Source: Macrocystis pyrifera (lineage: Eukaryota > Sar > Phaeophyceae > Laminariales > Laminariaceae). Taken from it: 64,000 nt of DNA. The DNA lies in NCBI GenBank assembly GCA_031763025.1, contig JASSKH010000020.1:3379756-3443755 (forward strand). The letters run 5' to 3'. Position 1 is the first letter of the stretch. The number at the start of each line of letters is the position of its first letter. Made by a program: the position numbers and the translations under genes. Of the stretch, positions 10,231-21,800 are shown piece after piece. Below the pieces are notes generated by a model. The model had not been told where the DNA came from. It searched no databases and saw only the letters and a program-made list of their open reading frames with translations.

Positions 10231-13200
10231 ATGGAACATCGCGCGGTACATGTCGAAAAGGAAACTGCTGTCGCTCAAGAACGGAACAAAAACGCCTTGG
10301 CATGCTTGGAGAAACTAAGAAGGCGGAATGAGAACGCAGGAACAGCAAATTTTGTCGCATCTACTTGTAAACCTACGTTAGGGCGACCCGTAATATCCGT
10401 AAAATTGACCAACAGATACACCTCTGAAAACATATGCGAACAAGAAGTATTCGAAACAAAACTGGTACAACTAGTCGCGCTGGTCTCGAAGAATCGAAAG
10501 CGGTCGTAAAGAGCTTAGTATGATAGACATTTCCGTTTCCTCTTTCTTGTTCCGCTCTCAGGTACTCTCATAATAAAATAGCTACGTTGCTTGATGAGCC
10601 TCAGCTTGTGTTGCTCCTGACTCCGCCAGTGACAGCGTTTCCTTGTGCAAAGTTCCCGAGCATGGCTTCAGAGAAGTTCTAGCTTGTTTCGCCTGCTTCT
10701 GCGTACCCGTATGGTCGAACTTGTTGTTGTCTGATTCGCAGTCAACATGGAAATCGACTCCGGCCCCAAGTTAGAAGTGTGGAAGTGGGCTGGGAAGAGC
10801 TTCAGCTTCGATCCATTCTCGAAATTCCCGGGTCGGCGTGGTGTCCGCCAGAGTTGTTGATTGATCTGCATGTACGGCACTTCGAGGTTGACTTGCGTTA
10901 TTGAATGTTATGGTATATGTCTTCCCTGTTACGCTGTTATGATTTGTAGCAAGTGTCCGCTAGTCACACGGGTTAGGCGTGGGTATTCAGAGCAGAGCCA
11001 GTTTCGCTCCCGCTAGCCGTGGTCGGTTCCTAAATACATACTGCTTGAAACGTAACCGATATTCAACGACAACAAGTAGGTTTAAGACGAGATCCTTTCA
11101 GCGCCTCTTGCGCAGTGTTACTGGTGACCCAAGAACGAATCATAAACAACAGCAGGTGTCGACGTGCCCGGCAAAGGGCAAGTTTTGGTTCGAGGGATTG
11201 TCTGCCGTGGGCGTCTTTGCCTAATATTCGTCATTAGCCCAGATTCCACGCCCCTTTCCCAAATTCACCAAGAAATGCGCGGATAATAATACACAATGTG
11301 ATACTTTAATGTTAGCGTAAGCTGTATTTTTACCAATCGTCCGGAGGAGAAAAAAAAAAGAAAGTTACACGAAGGTAGTTGAGGGCTGGCAAAACAGATA
11401 TGTAATATAGACGTTCCATGTTCGATATCTCAACTATAGCTTCGACTACTGCTTCGTTGGGTTCATCAGGAGTCAGTCAAATAATCAAGGTGAAAAATTC
11501 ACGCAACACGCATGCACGCACGTCAGCCCTGTCCGCTCTATTCCAACTGCATCTGCACACACGCACACGTAGCAAACATTTATTTTTTCTTTTCATCTAG
11601 CACCTGCATACCGACACAACCCGCACAAGACAGCTGCTTTTCTGAGCAAGCACCGCAAGTCCACCACGCGCCAGCCAGACAGCGAGAGAAGGCCGGGAGC
11701 GCAGCAGAAGCAGTCGTTGAAAATTCAGAGGACCTCAGAACCGTGTCATTGGGCAGCAAGGTGGGTTCTATATTTTTTCGCCCTGTGGCACATGCCGTGT
11801 TCCGGGCACCGCATCCTTACCGCTTCAAGTCGATTGTGTCAGGATCTGGTGTTCATGCCTATCTCAGACCTACCTCTATTATCAGCGTTAAATATTATGT
11901 GTGACATGGTTCCGGTTTGGAAGGTTTCTGGTGTCAGCGGTTTGCTAACCTGAAAATACAGGAATGCACAGCCTCAATAGACGGCGGGAATGGAGTGCGG
12001 TCGGGTCGGTACGTTTGGGACTGACGCGGCTGCTCAACTGAAAACCTAGCTGGCCTGCAAAGGTTATGAATTGGCACACTCTACAAGGGTATTGTGCCAC
12101 AGCTAGCGTTGTGAATCCTGCTTTATAATCACGATATCACCGCGACGAAACTGCCATACCAGGGGTGTATTAATCGATATCGCTAGAATATCTCCCGTGA
12201 TCACGATATTTGCTTATCAAAAACTTCTAAACGACAAATCTAAAATCAGGTAGATGTGCACCAATGCTTTTCCAAGGCTTTTGCAGTAGCTTGACAACCT
12301 TCTGAACCCACCTAGAAGTCGATTTAGCAATTTATCGAAAGTGTAACCCCATGAACCGTAGCATGCCCTATGTGTAAAATGAGCACTTTCGCGAAGACAA
12401 TAAAATGAGTTCGAATACTTTGCGTTGTAAGGAGCCCCGTCAGGCGTGTCATATGCTAGCCAAACGTGCTACACCTATCTAGCACGCGTCAATAACGCCT
12501 CCGAAGCCAGTTAGTTCTAGATAACACCACAAGCATCTTTATCAGCATTGTGTTTCCTTTTTCGCCGTCCGTCCGAGAAATATGGAGCCTATGTTTCAAC
12601 CCATTATTTAACCAGTACTAATACCGCCGGTAAGTTCTTATCCCTGAACATAGTTTTCAATTCTCCAGGGTCCACGGTTTGGTTTCGTGACGGTTGCCTC
12701 ACCCGAGAGAGGGTAATGCCTTACCAGAATACTGCGGTCAATCAAGATATTTGATTGTGTGTTTTCCGTTTGAGATCAATTGCGATAAATAAATGGCCAG
12801 AATAGGATTGTGTAGCTTTGACCATGGTGCACCTTCATTGGCGCAATTTCTTGCGCCAACCACCACCCATCGCGCTCGGAGAGCAGGTTTTGATGTATGG
12901 GCGAGGATACCGTTGCATTCGACGAATGTAAGAGTTGTCTCACTATAGGAGACACGGACAGGACTGAATTCGGTACTGTCATGTTCACCGAAAAAATATA
13001 CCGTTATTTCTTCCCGTCGACATTCAAAACACCGGGCACCCGTGCCCGATTCGTCGCCGTAGAAAGATATTACCTGCTCTGTGCTCATAACATTTCCACC
13101 CAGAGATAGAAAGTTTCTTGTGTAGAAATCAGGGGACTTAAACCATCAATCGTGATACGTGTACGACATGTCGGGCAAAGGCATTCAATCACGTAGCACA

Positions 13201-13649
13201 ATCTTGACAGGCGCGTACGCTCTCCCCGGGTAATCCCGGAAGTACGATCATTCGTGGCCATTATTGACGTGTAATCGTGGGCGGGACGGACCGACTCATG
13301 AGGTGTTTTCGTGAAGACGAAATTACCGGCCAATACCGAGCCATCCCACAGTAGGGATGCACCTCACGTTCCTGAGTCCCTCACAGTAGGAGCTCAATAT
13401 CTCACCCGATACAATACTTGGAAGAAATTCGGTCGGGCCATCGGACCGGCACTTGTATGCGCTAGTCCTAAATGTATACGAGTGTTTTTTTTCATCGTAC
13501 TGTAACTGGTAGTTCCTCACTTAAGGAACTCAATTAGCCAGGAACCTTTCGCCTATAAAGTGCAACCCCTACCGTGGGGTGACTCTAAAAACCACAAGAA
13601 GCGCAGATATGTTTTTCCATCCACGGATTCCGACGTTAGCGCGACCAAC
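10231..13649. other. no gene recognised
   Basis: About 3.4 kb without a supported gene or an obvious repeat. Frames are short and random-looking. A small A-run lies near 11350 and AC-rich sequence near 11500-11570. Confidence 0.4.
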
Positions 13650-13830
13650 AAAGAGAGGTGTTTTCAAATGTTCGCTGTTCTCATGGTTGCTATTTACATT
13701 ATTATTTATATCCCATATTTTATTCTTTCGTGTTTTCTTTCTTCCATAGAGTGTGTACATCGTGCCTGTCGTGTCAAGCATGATACATACGAAGTAATAG
13801 TGCACTATCTATTCTGTTTGCTGCATAACC
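13650..13830 (+). mobile_element. possible LINE 3'-end fragment
   Basis: A T-rich stretch is followed by GAGTGTGTACATCGTGCCTG and a TCGTGTC..GCATGATACAT tail. This resembles the conserved 3' block GTGTATGTCGTGCCTGTCGT..ATGATGACATG of the LINE copies at 10.0, 24.9 and 27.7-28.1 kb. No coding part remains. Confidence 0.4.
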
Positions 13831-14724
13831 ATGTACGAGCTGGGCTGGCCAGCTTTGACTTCGAATTGGTGAGGAACCTTTTCGGTTGGGTTTCGAACTC
13901 CGATCAGAAAATTTGATACGTTCAATATTTCAGTCTTCGCAATGTATTGCCTACTCCACCGTTGTAAATTTCGTGAATTAGGCAGATCTGGACAAAATAC
14001 AATAGTGTACGCCGAAACCGACGGGAAAAACGCCATGCTGAAAAGTACAGTAGTAGCTAATGTCTTCGTCTTGACCTTCCCTTAGACGTATGAATATGTA
14101 ATCCATGCGAAGAAAACGATTTGGTCGAGAATCACGCAATCTGTGCTGCTCCACACAATACCTTAACTTTATATGGGGGATCGTACACACGCCACATATC
14201 TTCATGAGCGACGATTTTTCTTTGGTGAGGATATCGGTCGTTTCTCCATGCCCCAACAAAGACAAAATCTCAAGAGTTTTGTCCTCTCGTGTACTTCGTA
14301 GATTTTAGTATCGATATGTTAACATCTTGTTAACTAAAGAATAGTATGAGTTTTCCTTCCAAATTAGTGTTTCGACGTAATCGACTTGGCTTCTATTTTT
14401 TTATGTTCGGTCAATGCGGTGTAGACTCAGGAAAATTATGCTACGTACTATCTTCGTGGTGTCAGCGTAGTAGGATGCTTTTCGTGCTGACGTGTGCCTG
14501 ACGCACACAACTCGAGCAAAATGGCTGATAGCGCATTATGTTACCTGTAGAAAGAGTTTCTGATTTTGGATTGACTATGCCTTCATTCCGTGTGATATAT
14601 ATTTCGATCCATTTCATACAGCACCGCAGAACATGGGTCAACCTCGCGTAATCTGAAGTTAACTTTCCCACCGTGTGCCGACCCGTTCTACGATAGAGGT
14701 AGCACATTTCCGCTAAATATAATG

Positions 14725-14920
14725 GTTTCTGAATGACGGGGCTCCTTACCCCAAAATTGTCGGAATGCCATTTCTTGTTTCGGGAAATGACGTTTTCGTT
14801 TAGTTGGGCACTGGGATTAATACTCATCGGAATGCAATTTGATTTTGGCTGAAGTCAGTTGTGGGGTGACGTATGGAGCTCTTGAAGCGAGGAGCGTCAG
14901 AAAATAAGGTGAGCCTCTGT
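14725..14920 (+). repeat. dispersed repeat, partner at 44145-44335 (inverted)
   Basis: The segment containing TGAATGACGGGG, CCCCAAAATT, GGAATGCC, AAATGACGTTTTCGT and CTGAAGTCAGTT reads, with moderate divergence, as the reverse complement of 44145-44335. It sits between satellite monomers, so it is probably an independent insertion. No coding capacity. Confidence 0.65.
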
Positions 14921-15047
14921 CATGGTGGAAAGCCTTCACCGGAACCCAAGTCAATTATTGTGTACCCCTTCTCGCAGCACAGCTATCCGTTGGTGTGAGC
15001 GTAGTAGGACGTTACTTATGTGGACGTGTACCCGTTGCACAGACCGC

Positions 15048-15156
15048 TATTACGGAAGACTAATTGTAAATAGGACCAAATATTGTTAGTAAAAATTGGC
15101 AAATACATACACTTTGTGTAAACCGTCGATCCTATTAACTATGGTCCTCCGTAATA
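15048..15156 (+). mobile_element. 109-bp MITE, copy 1 (diverged)
   Basis: Begins TATTACGG and ends CCGTAATA. The interior (ACCAAATATTGTTAGTAAAA, TTGGCAAATACATA) matches the family in the forward orientation. It lies inside a satellite monomer: CAGACCGC before and GCAACATGG after, where other monomers read straight through CAGAGCACGAGCAAAATGG. That supports insertion at a TA dinucleotide. It is the most diverged of seven copies. Confidence 0.85.
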
Positions 15157-15617
15157 GCAACATGGCTTACAGCGCACTATATTCCCTGTCGCAAGAATTT
15201 CTCATCTTGAATGGACTCTGCCTTCATTTTGCACGCGATCTATTCCGATCCCTTTCATACAGGAGTACGACAGATGATTCATCAATCCGTCTCACTTAAT
15301 CTGAATTTGACTCGCCCACAGGGTACGTCTGTATCCAAGTCACCTTTCAATATGTATGTGGTCCTTCTCAGCATGCCATATTTTCGCTGTGAGCGTTGGC
15401 CGCTACTCATCTTGATTGGCCCGTTGTGTACCTGTTGCACAGAGCACGAACAACCATGCATGCATGGCTGACACATCCACCTAAATTTTCCGGTGGCGAC
15501 AGTTTCTGATCTTGAATTGACATTGCCCTTATTCAGTGTGCCATCTGTATGTCGATCATTTCCATGTGACTGTAAGAAATGTATATCGTATATATATATA
15601 TATCCCTGATGTAGCCG

Positions 15618-15764
15618 GCGTCACTAATAGCTTGTTGGTATTAATAGGTGATCTGCCTGCCTATAAAGATCAATTACATTGGTTCGACTCTTACCGAGTG
15701 GGTACTCTAGAGGACTTTTCTTGCCAAAATTGTTTTAGCGGAAAGCGCGAGAGCTTGAGCTAGG
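15618..15764 (+). mobile_element. tRNA-derived SINE, split copy, 5' piece
   Basis: Contains the SINE head (GGCGTC.., GCCTATAAAGATCAATTAC, a B-box-like TTGGTTCGACTCTTACC) and the first body segment (GCGGAAAGCGCGAGAGC). It is preceded by a TA dinucleotide run. It breaks off at GAGCTA, where intact copies continue into ACATTCGATG. Confidence 0.7.
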
Positions 15765-16624
15765 CCGGATATTATGCATTTTATTTTGAGTTATTGATAA
15801 AGGCAGCAAGTCGGATTTCCCACCGGCAAAAAGCCACACCAGATCGGTGCGCCATGTGCCGTCTTACAGTTTTTTTGGTTTTATTTCACGGGAGAATAAA
15901 AAAACAGAACAGAACCGATATTTTGATCTCCACGTGGACCACGACACGAACAAATCATTCGCGCCGGGTTGGGCGATCAACCTTCACAACCAGCTCCTGG
16001 AAGGTAGGAACGGAATGTGGAACCTCCTGGGGAGCTGCGTAAGAGGTTTGCTACTCGCTGGACCAGCAAGAAGCTCTCGCGCTCGCGGAGCATGACCTGC
16101 TTGAGGCCGTCGTAGTCAGAAAAAAACCCCGTTAGATTGTTTTGATACTGCTGTAGTCTCGTCCTATCCGTCTACAAAGTTGTTTTGCCTAGAGCAGCTG
16201 CAGTTCGGCGGCCACGTGGGACGCGATGGTGGCCAAGGTGTTGATGCCCTCACCCTCCGTGGTGGTCGATGCACGAGTGCTGGAGCCCAGCTGTGTACAA
16301 GAGTAACCGAGCATGTAGCGTCGTGACCCATCATGAGCCTAGTCTATATAAGCTATTCAAAATTGTACCAGGTACAATGCTTCCGAGGTCTTGTGCACAA
16401 GCAAATTTTATCACTTTCAGAGTTGATCAGAAAAGGCTGAAAAAAAAAATCCTGTCATCATATTTCATGAGTGATAAAATCTCGGAGGAACACGTTTTCC
16501 ACCAAACAGGCCCCACCAGACGTTATTTTGATAAAATCTGATCGGAAATGGGACCAGATACTCCGAAGCCTCGGTAAACAGTCATATAATCACCTTTAAA
16601 AAAAAATCGCGTAAGATCTGGCCT
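15762..16624. mobile_element. inserted element with short TIRs, interrupts SINE
   Basis: The left end AGGCCGGATATTATGC and the reverse complement of the right end, AGGCCAGATCTTACGC, match at 12-13 of 16 positions, suggesting terminal inverted repeats. The SINE body stops at the left end and resumes (GCATTCGATATAAATC) just after the right end. The 863-bp interior has no transposase frame but holds a GC-rich segment at about 15955-16295. A clear target duplication was not seen. Confidence 0.45.
16030..16295 (-). pseudogene. GC-rich coding-like fragment, unidentified
   Basis: On the minus strand this segment reads, in two frames, as plausible protein pieces: LGSSTRASTTTEGEGINTLA followed by TIASHVAAELQLL and a stop, and further on DYDGLKQVMLRERESFLLVQ with RVANLLRSSPGGS. 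GC content is visibly above that of the AT-rich flanks. I do not recognise the family. It could be a gene fragment carried by the surrounding TIR element, or chance. Confidence 0.28.
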
Positions 16625-16629
16625 TTGCA

Positions 16630-16690
16630 GCATTCGATATAAATCACGCAGCAGCCACAGCAGTTGTGGAATTGCTGAACCCTGCGAGCT
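16630..16690 (+). mobile_element. tRNA-derived SINE, split copy, middle piece
   Basis: CATTCGATATAAATCACG...GTGGAATTGCTGAACCCTGC corresponds to the body segment ACATTCGATGAAAATCGACG...GGAATGCTGAACCCTATGC of the intact SINE copies, with a small internal insertion. It is colinear with the pieces at 15618-15764 and 17379-17525. Confidence 0.6.
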
Positions 16691-17378
16691 GGGCCAGCCA
16701 TGAAGCGGACAATCCATCGTGGAGTCGTATCTGATGCACAACTGCGAATTAGGAGTTGAAATTTGGAGGCACTGACCTTGACATGTTAGTGCATTTGCCG
16801 GGAAGAAAAGTAGGTTGAAATAATGACCTATTAGGAATTCGGCTCAAAACTCGATGAGATATCGGCGAAAACTGAATAACACCAATGTGTTACCCCCCAT
16901 TCCGTATTACAATCGGCGTTCTCGATCCAGGCGAATTTTGATGGAGGAGTTACTGGGGATACAAGGACAAAACCGACATCAGTTGCATTACCCAATTCGT
17001 TATCCATCACGATGATTGGCCGAAAACAATCTTCCATACTTAAATTAGGTGAAAAATAGTGTTCACTGAGGGGCAGCGCTCAATTTTGGGATTTTTTAAC
17101 TAGAATTTCACCACCGTATTGGTGACGCCCGTGAAAATTATGTCACTCCTGGCTTTTTTTTATTTCTCGTTTTTTCACAGGAGCTTTAGTCGTGTTTCTT
17201 TTTTTGTCCTGTTTTGCGATATTATCTATGGAACAACAAATAAAAATAAAGCCCGAAACGACACGTCTCGGTTGGTGCACATGGACAACACCGTGTCCAC
17301 ATTTCGTGTCCATCTGCGTAAAAATCGGCGCTGCATGGCCGCCCTCCTGAATTGATATGCTCTTGGTTGGCCCAGCTC
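16686..17378. mobile_element. 693-bp non-autonomous TIR element, interrupts SINE
   Basis: GAGCTGGGCCAGCCA at 16686-16700 is the near-perfect inverted match of TGGTTGGCCCAGCTC at 17364-17378 (14 of 15). The two ends fall exactly where the SINE body is broken. The interior is AT-rich, with no transposase frame. No convincing target duplication is visible, so the superfamily is open. Confidence 0.6.
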
Positions 17379-17525
17379 ATGTGTGCGACAAAAAAGAAAG
17401 GTGCGCACTGGGCCGGAAAAGAAAATACCTGTGACCATGGCTTGTCCAGAAGATCGCTGAGCGTAAAACCTTCTACGAGCTACGACTAGGCTGGGAGGTT
17501 AAAGTGACGATAAAAAACCAAAACA
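17379..17525 (+). mobile_element. tRNA-derived SINE, split copy, 3' piece
   Basis: GTGTGCGACAAAAAAGAAAG, CCTGTGACCATGGCTTGTCC, AGAAGATCGCTGAGCGTAAA and the A-rich GTGACGATAAAAAACC match the 3' half of the SINE family, completing the copy begun at 15618. Confidence 0.72.
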
Positions 17526-17554
17526 AAACAGGGCCGAGCAGAAAATCAACCCGT

Positions 17555-18085
17555 CTCACATAATTTGAAACTGACTTGCCCACAGTATACTGGTACCCGA
17601 ATCATTTATGCTCTCCTTCTCGCAGCACGGAAGATCAGTGCTGTGGACGTGGGCCATTGTTCATCCTGACCTGTACCTTGTTGCGCAGAGCACGATCATA
17701 TTTGCTGACAGCGCGCTATGTTCCTGTCGCAAGAGTTCCCGGCTTTGAAATGATTTCGACTTCATTCAGTGTGCCATCTATTTCGACACCTTCCATACAG
17801 CAAGGCGAAAATAACATCAACCAGTCACACGTAATCCGAAAACTTTTGATTTGCCCACAGTAATATACAAGTCCCTGAACAGAAAATGTGCATCTTTTCG
17901 TAGAACGGACAAAAATATTGCTGTGAGCGTAGGGTGTTTAAATCTCGACCAGTACCTGTCGCACAGAGAACGAGCAAAATGGCTTATAACACACTTTATC
18001 CCGCGCAGAAGTTTACTGGTTTCCATCTTTAATTGACTTTCACAACAGTCTAACATAATGTATTTTTCCATCTTCGTGTAGCAGT
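17555..18085 (+). repeat. degenerate ~280-bp satellite, second block
   Basis: About two monomers of the satellite seen at 14.4-15.6 kb (CACGTAATCCGAAA..TTGCCCACAG; GCACAGAGAACGAGCAAAATGG; TTTAATTGACTTTC). The equivalent positions 17735 and 18015 are about 280 bases apart. Confidence 0.62.
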
Positions 18086-18452
18086 ATAGACTGCTGTTGC
18101 TCAGCTGAGTTCAATGTGATGTCCTGACTTTTTCAAATTTGCTCACAATTAACTGAATAATTCATGTCGTCATCTAAACAGGCCGTAAGCAGAAATCCTT
18201 TTCGATGTGGAAAAACAACTACTCACGAAAAGCTCGCACGTCAGTTATCGTGCCAGTTCGTAACGGAAAAGCGATGCTAACGAGCCGTGACAGTGGTATA
18301 CCATCCCGTATAAGTTTCAACCGAATTACACCAGGGACATATCCATATAGTGTTAGATATTTTTGTATACACTCAAAAAAATGACAAGGGGAAAAACAAA
18401 ACACGAGACAAACACGAAGAGACGAACAAAAGGGTCGAAAAAACAAGGAAAC
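18086..18452. other. no gene recognised
   Basis: About 370 bases of AT-rich sequence with no repeat or frame I can support. Confidence 0.35.
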
Positions 18453-18561
18453 TATTACGGGGGTCCATAGTTAATAGGACCTATGGTCTACATAAAAACC
18501 TATATATTTACCTATTTTTACCAACAAAATTTGGTCCCGTTAAATATGGACCCCCGTAATA
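18453..18561 (-). mobile_element. 109-bp MITE, copy 2
   Basis: TATTACGGGGGTCCATAG at the left mirrors the right end (GGACCCCCGTAATA). The interior runs in the reverse orientation (CCTATGG...TATATATTTACCTATTTT). Same length as the other copies. Confidence 0.93.
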
Positions 18562-18712
18562 AAACAACGCAAACGACGTAGACGTGCACTCGAAGCGCAG
18601 GTATGTAGGCCCAATCTTATTCTAAGCCGGACGAAGCGAGCCACGAGTCGGACTGGGAAAGCGATAAAAATTTTAAAGTCGTTCGAATTTCATTCGTCTC
18701 AATCCATTTTTT

Positions 18713-18884
18713 TCGTCTTGGCGCGTCTTAGATTCGTGTTGGATTCGTTTTGGCACGTCCTAGATTCGTCTTCGAACGTCTTTTAAACGCGTCTTGGCAC
18801 GCCTTGGGTCCGTATTGGCACTTATTGGACGCTTCTTGGCACGGTAGGTTCGTCTAGGCACGCCTAAGATTCGTCTTTTGGCAG
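18713..18884 (+). repeat. ~21-bp minisatellite
   Basis: Eight or so imperfect units resembling GATTCGTCTTGGCACGTCTT in tandem (TCTTGGCGCGTCTTAGATTC, TTTTGGCACGTCCTAGATTC, TCTTGGCACGCCTTGG, TCTAGGCACGCCTAAGATTC). Imperfect enough to be old. Confidence 0.75.
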
Positions 18885-21800
18885 TACCGAAACAAGCTTA
18901 TAATGTCAAAAACCAACAGTTTGTTACTTCAAGAAGGTACGGATACTCGTACAGCAATACAGCAACCACACAATAATGTAGAGCGGCTGAATATACGGCA
19001 ACAAGGCGTGAAGTAATAAGCTGCCTGATAAGTTCGATCATCACGTACATTAATGTTGGGGTGAATAGTATTATTATTGCGTACTCATGGTGGCTCTTTG
19101 TTTTGTTAGCGCTTGACGAGAAACGCACACCAGTTACTAAGTAGTACACAATCGATACGAGGTTCCACATACCACCTGATGTATTTGCATATGTACATTG
19201 TGCACTTAAACATTAGAACATACGTACACATACATTAAGTGAAATAAGGTCCAAAATGGCATTGAGAACAAAAGACACCAGGTACTACTGCTGTACACTG
19301 TACCTGGTTTTGTTGTGTCGTTCTTTTTCCATGAATACGAATGACATACTGAATATCATACCGTCGGAAGCCTTGAATACCGGCACACTCAACTATATTT
19401 CTTCATGTGGTAGGAGTACTATTACTAACAACCTACGAAACCGCCAAGGTAAAACAGCAAGATAGAGCTGCAGGTGCCTTAACTATACGTTGCTACCTGG
19501 TCTGATATACCACGTCAAAAGAATACTATCGGATTTTGGACAAACCACTAGAAAAATAGAAGATAACAGAACCTGTCCGACGTACCGGCGGCTCGTGTTT
19601 ACTTGTTGTAATAAAGCACCAACGAAACCGAAACTGCCCACGGAACACAGCAAGAGAGCAGCAGTTGTCCTATATTGGGCGTCCCAAAGAATGCATTATG
19701 TATTATGTCACCTGGTACAGCTGATGTACCTTGTACCACGATAAAGCAACCTGTACGCCAGGTCGCCGCCAATACCTGTGTCGTGAAAGGCCCGGCAAGC
19801 GACGAGCAAGCGTTGCACGCAACGACATGCGATATCTACTGCCGCAGTCTGGCGCCCTATCTCTCACATGCAGGAAATCGCAGCAATAGCAACGAAAAAG
19901 AGGACACCGAGAACAGCCGTAGTACGAGTAGTCGCCCTAAACTATATGCGATTAAATACATTTGCATAAATTTTGTGGCATACTTAACAACCAACAAAAC
20001 CGCGAACGCGAAACAAAACAGAGGAAACATTAAAGCCTAGGGTAGCATATCAAAAGAGATTGGTGTGGGCTTTCACCAAACCGAACTGGCGAGAGATTAT
20101 GTTTTTTTTTCTAATTTTTGTTATTAGTTTTTTTTTTTATAACTTTTGAAATACGTCAGCTGTGAGTTCGACTGATTGAATAGTTGATACTCAACTTTGC
20201 AAGCTGCGTAATGCGTCTCGTCTATATTCCATTTTTACCGAATTTTAGAAGTATTCGTGAGGCTTGTTCGATACTATTAATAGAGAGAAACAAGATTTGA
20301 AGTCACAAAACTACAGCAGAGATATGTTTAGTCATTAAGGCCCGATATAGGGACAAACCACATTATATCTGTGATTTGTCCCCAAACGAGACTGCAGCTC
20401 TACAACGGTCAATAATGTCGTATGCCGGTCAGACGTGGAGACAGTTCAATGCGCTCGGTACAATAGGCTTGGTAAACGTTCCAGCATGCGTTGAAAGATA
20501 CATAAACACCAGGGTTAGGGTTATCCTTCTCCATGTAATATATTATCCTTTCAGGTCGTATCTGTAGTCAGCGGTCACGCAGCAGACACTCCTCCTACAT
20601 CCCCTCTACGGTTCGTGCCGTGTTTAATATTACGAGGAGACGCCAGGTCTTTCTTCCTTCGTCGACTCGCGGCAAATGATGCCTACCCTCGCTATGTCCT
20701 CTCGGCACTTACGTTTCACCGTTCGCAGCGCTTTCTTCCGTGGTCGACTCGGATCCAATGGCGGGCGCCTACTGCGTAGGCTATGCGCACCAAGCACTTT
20801 TTTTCGTATTTTGTAGTTCGTGCAAATATAGTAAGAACCTCAGCACCGTGGGATTTTGTCTCCCTCTTGTTGTAGACGTAAATCAGACGCGGGGTTAAAC
20901 AGAAGGCTCTTTTTACCCCGTCCCTACTACGGTTCCTCACTGTTTTAGTCGCGATAGGAATGCAGCTATTCTCTGCAGTTGTCTAGTATCATAAAACCCA
21001 CGGTGCGGTGCGGGTTTCAACAGGCCGAAACAACCCGCGGTGCGGTGTGGTGCTGTTCACCGAGCCGCACCGAACCGAACTGACTGAGAAAACCGCGCCG
21101 TAAAGAGCCCTGGATAGCAGCAGGCACCTCATTTTCTTCGTTCGTTTGCCTGTTACTTGTCTCGGTCCTGAGCCTTATGTATATACGTACTGAAAGCCGA
21201 TTCTGTATTGTCCGCCACACATCCAACTACGACGCCTTTTGGTATGGTCCAGGCAGGACATTGATCCCATAGTGGGTCCCGTTTTTTTCTCCGTCATCTT
21301 GGAGAATTGACGCGTGAAACAATATGCTCCAGAATCGGGCGGCAGGGAGTAATCCAAAACCAGTCTTGAAAAAAAAAAGAATGAACATCAATGACCATTC
21401 TTCGAAAAAAATATGGTACCAGGTATAATTTATCCCGTAATTAGAGTGTTAGCGCTTTGTAAAAAATTGACTATAACGACCACTTGTATTCCCCCGTTGC
21501 CGAAGGATAGCAAATAACTATTTCCAAATTTACTCAAATTTACTCAAATATGGCCGCGTTATGTATATTTGAAAGGCAAATATACATAGAGCCAGAAAAA
21601 TATACATAGAGCCGAAAACGACAACGGCCACGTTCGACGGTTGGTCTATATCTCCCCGAGCCTCCGTGGTTGGTCAAGCACACCCGAAACAATACTGTGT
21701 AGGTGCGATCAAACGGAACTGGCTGACCACCTGAGGTATGTGACCACACGCCCTCGCGTCGTTGCCTCGCGACATCGTTTGATCTCCACGTGTCGAGACG

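Larger units (their letters stand above)
14440..15580 (+). repeat. degenerate ~280-bp satellite, first block
   Basis: Recurring words such as CAGAGCACGAGCAAAATGGC, TTTCTGATCTTGAATTGAC, TTCAGTGTGCCATCTATTTC and CTTCTCGCAGCAC mark monomers. The TTCTGAT word falls near 14549, 15200 and 15505. After removing the 109-bp MITE, the spacing is about 270-305 bases per monomer. The block continues at 17.56 kb beyond other insertions. Confidence 0.65.
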
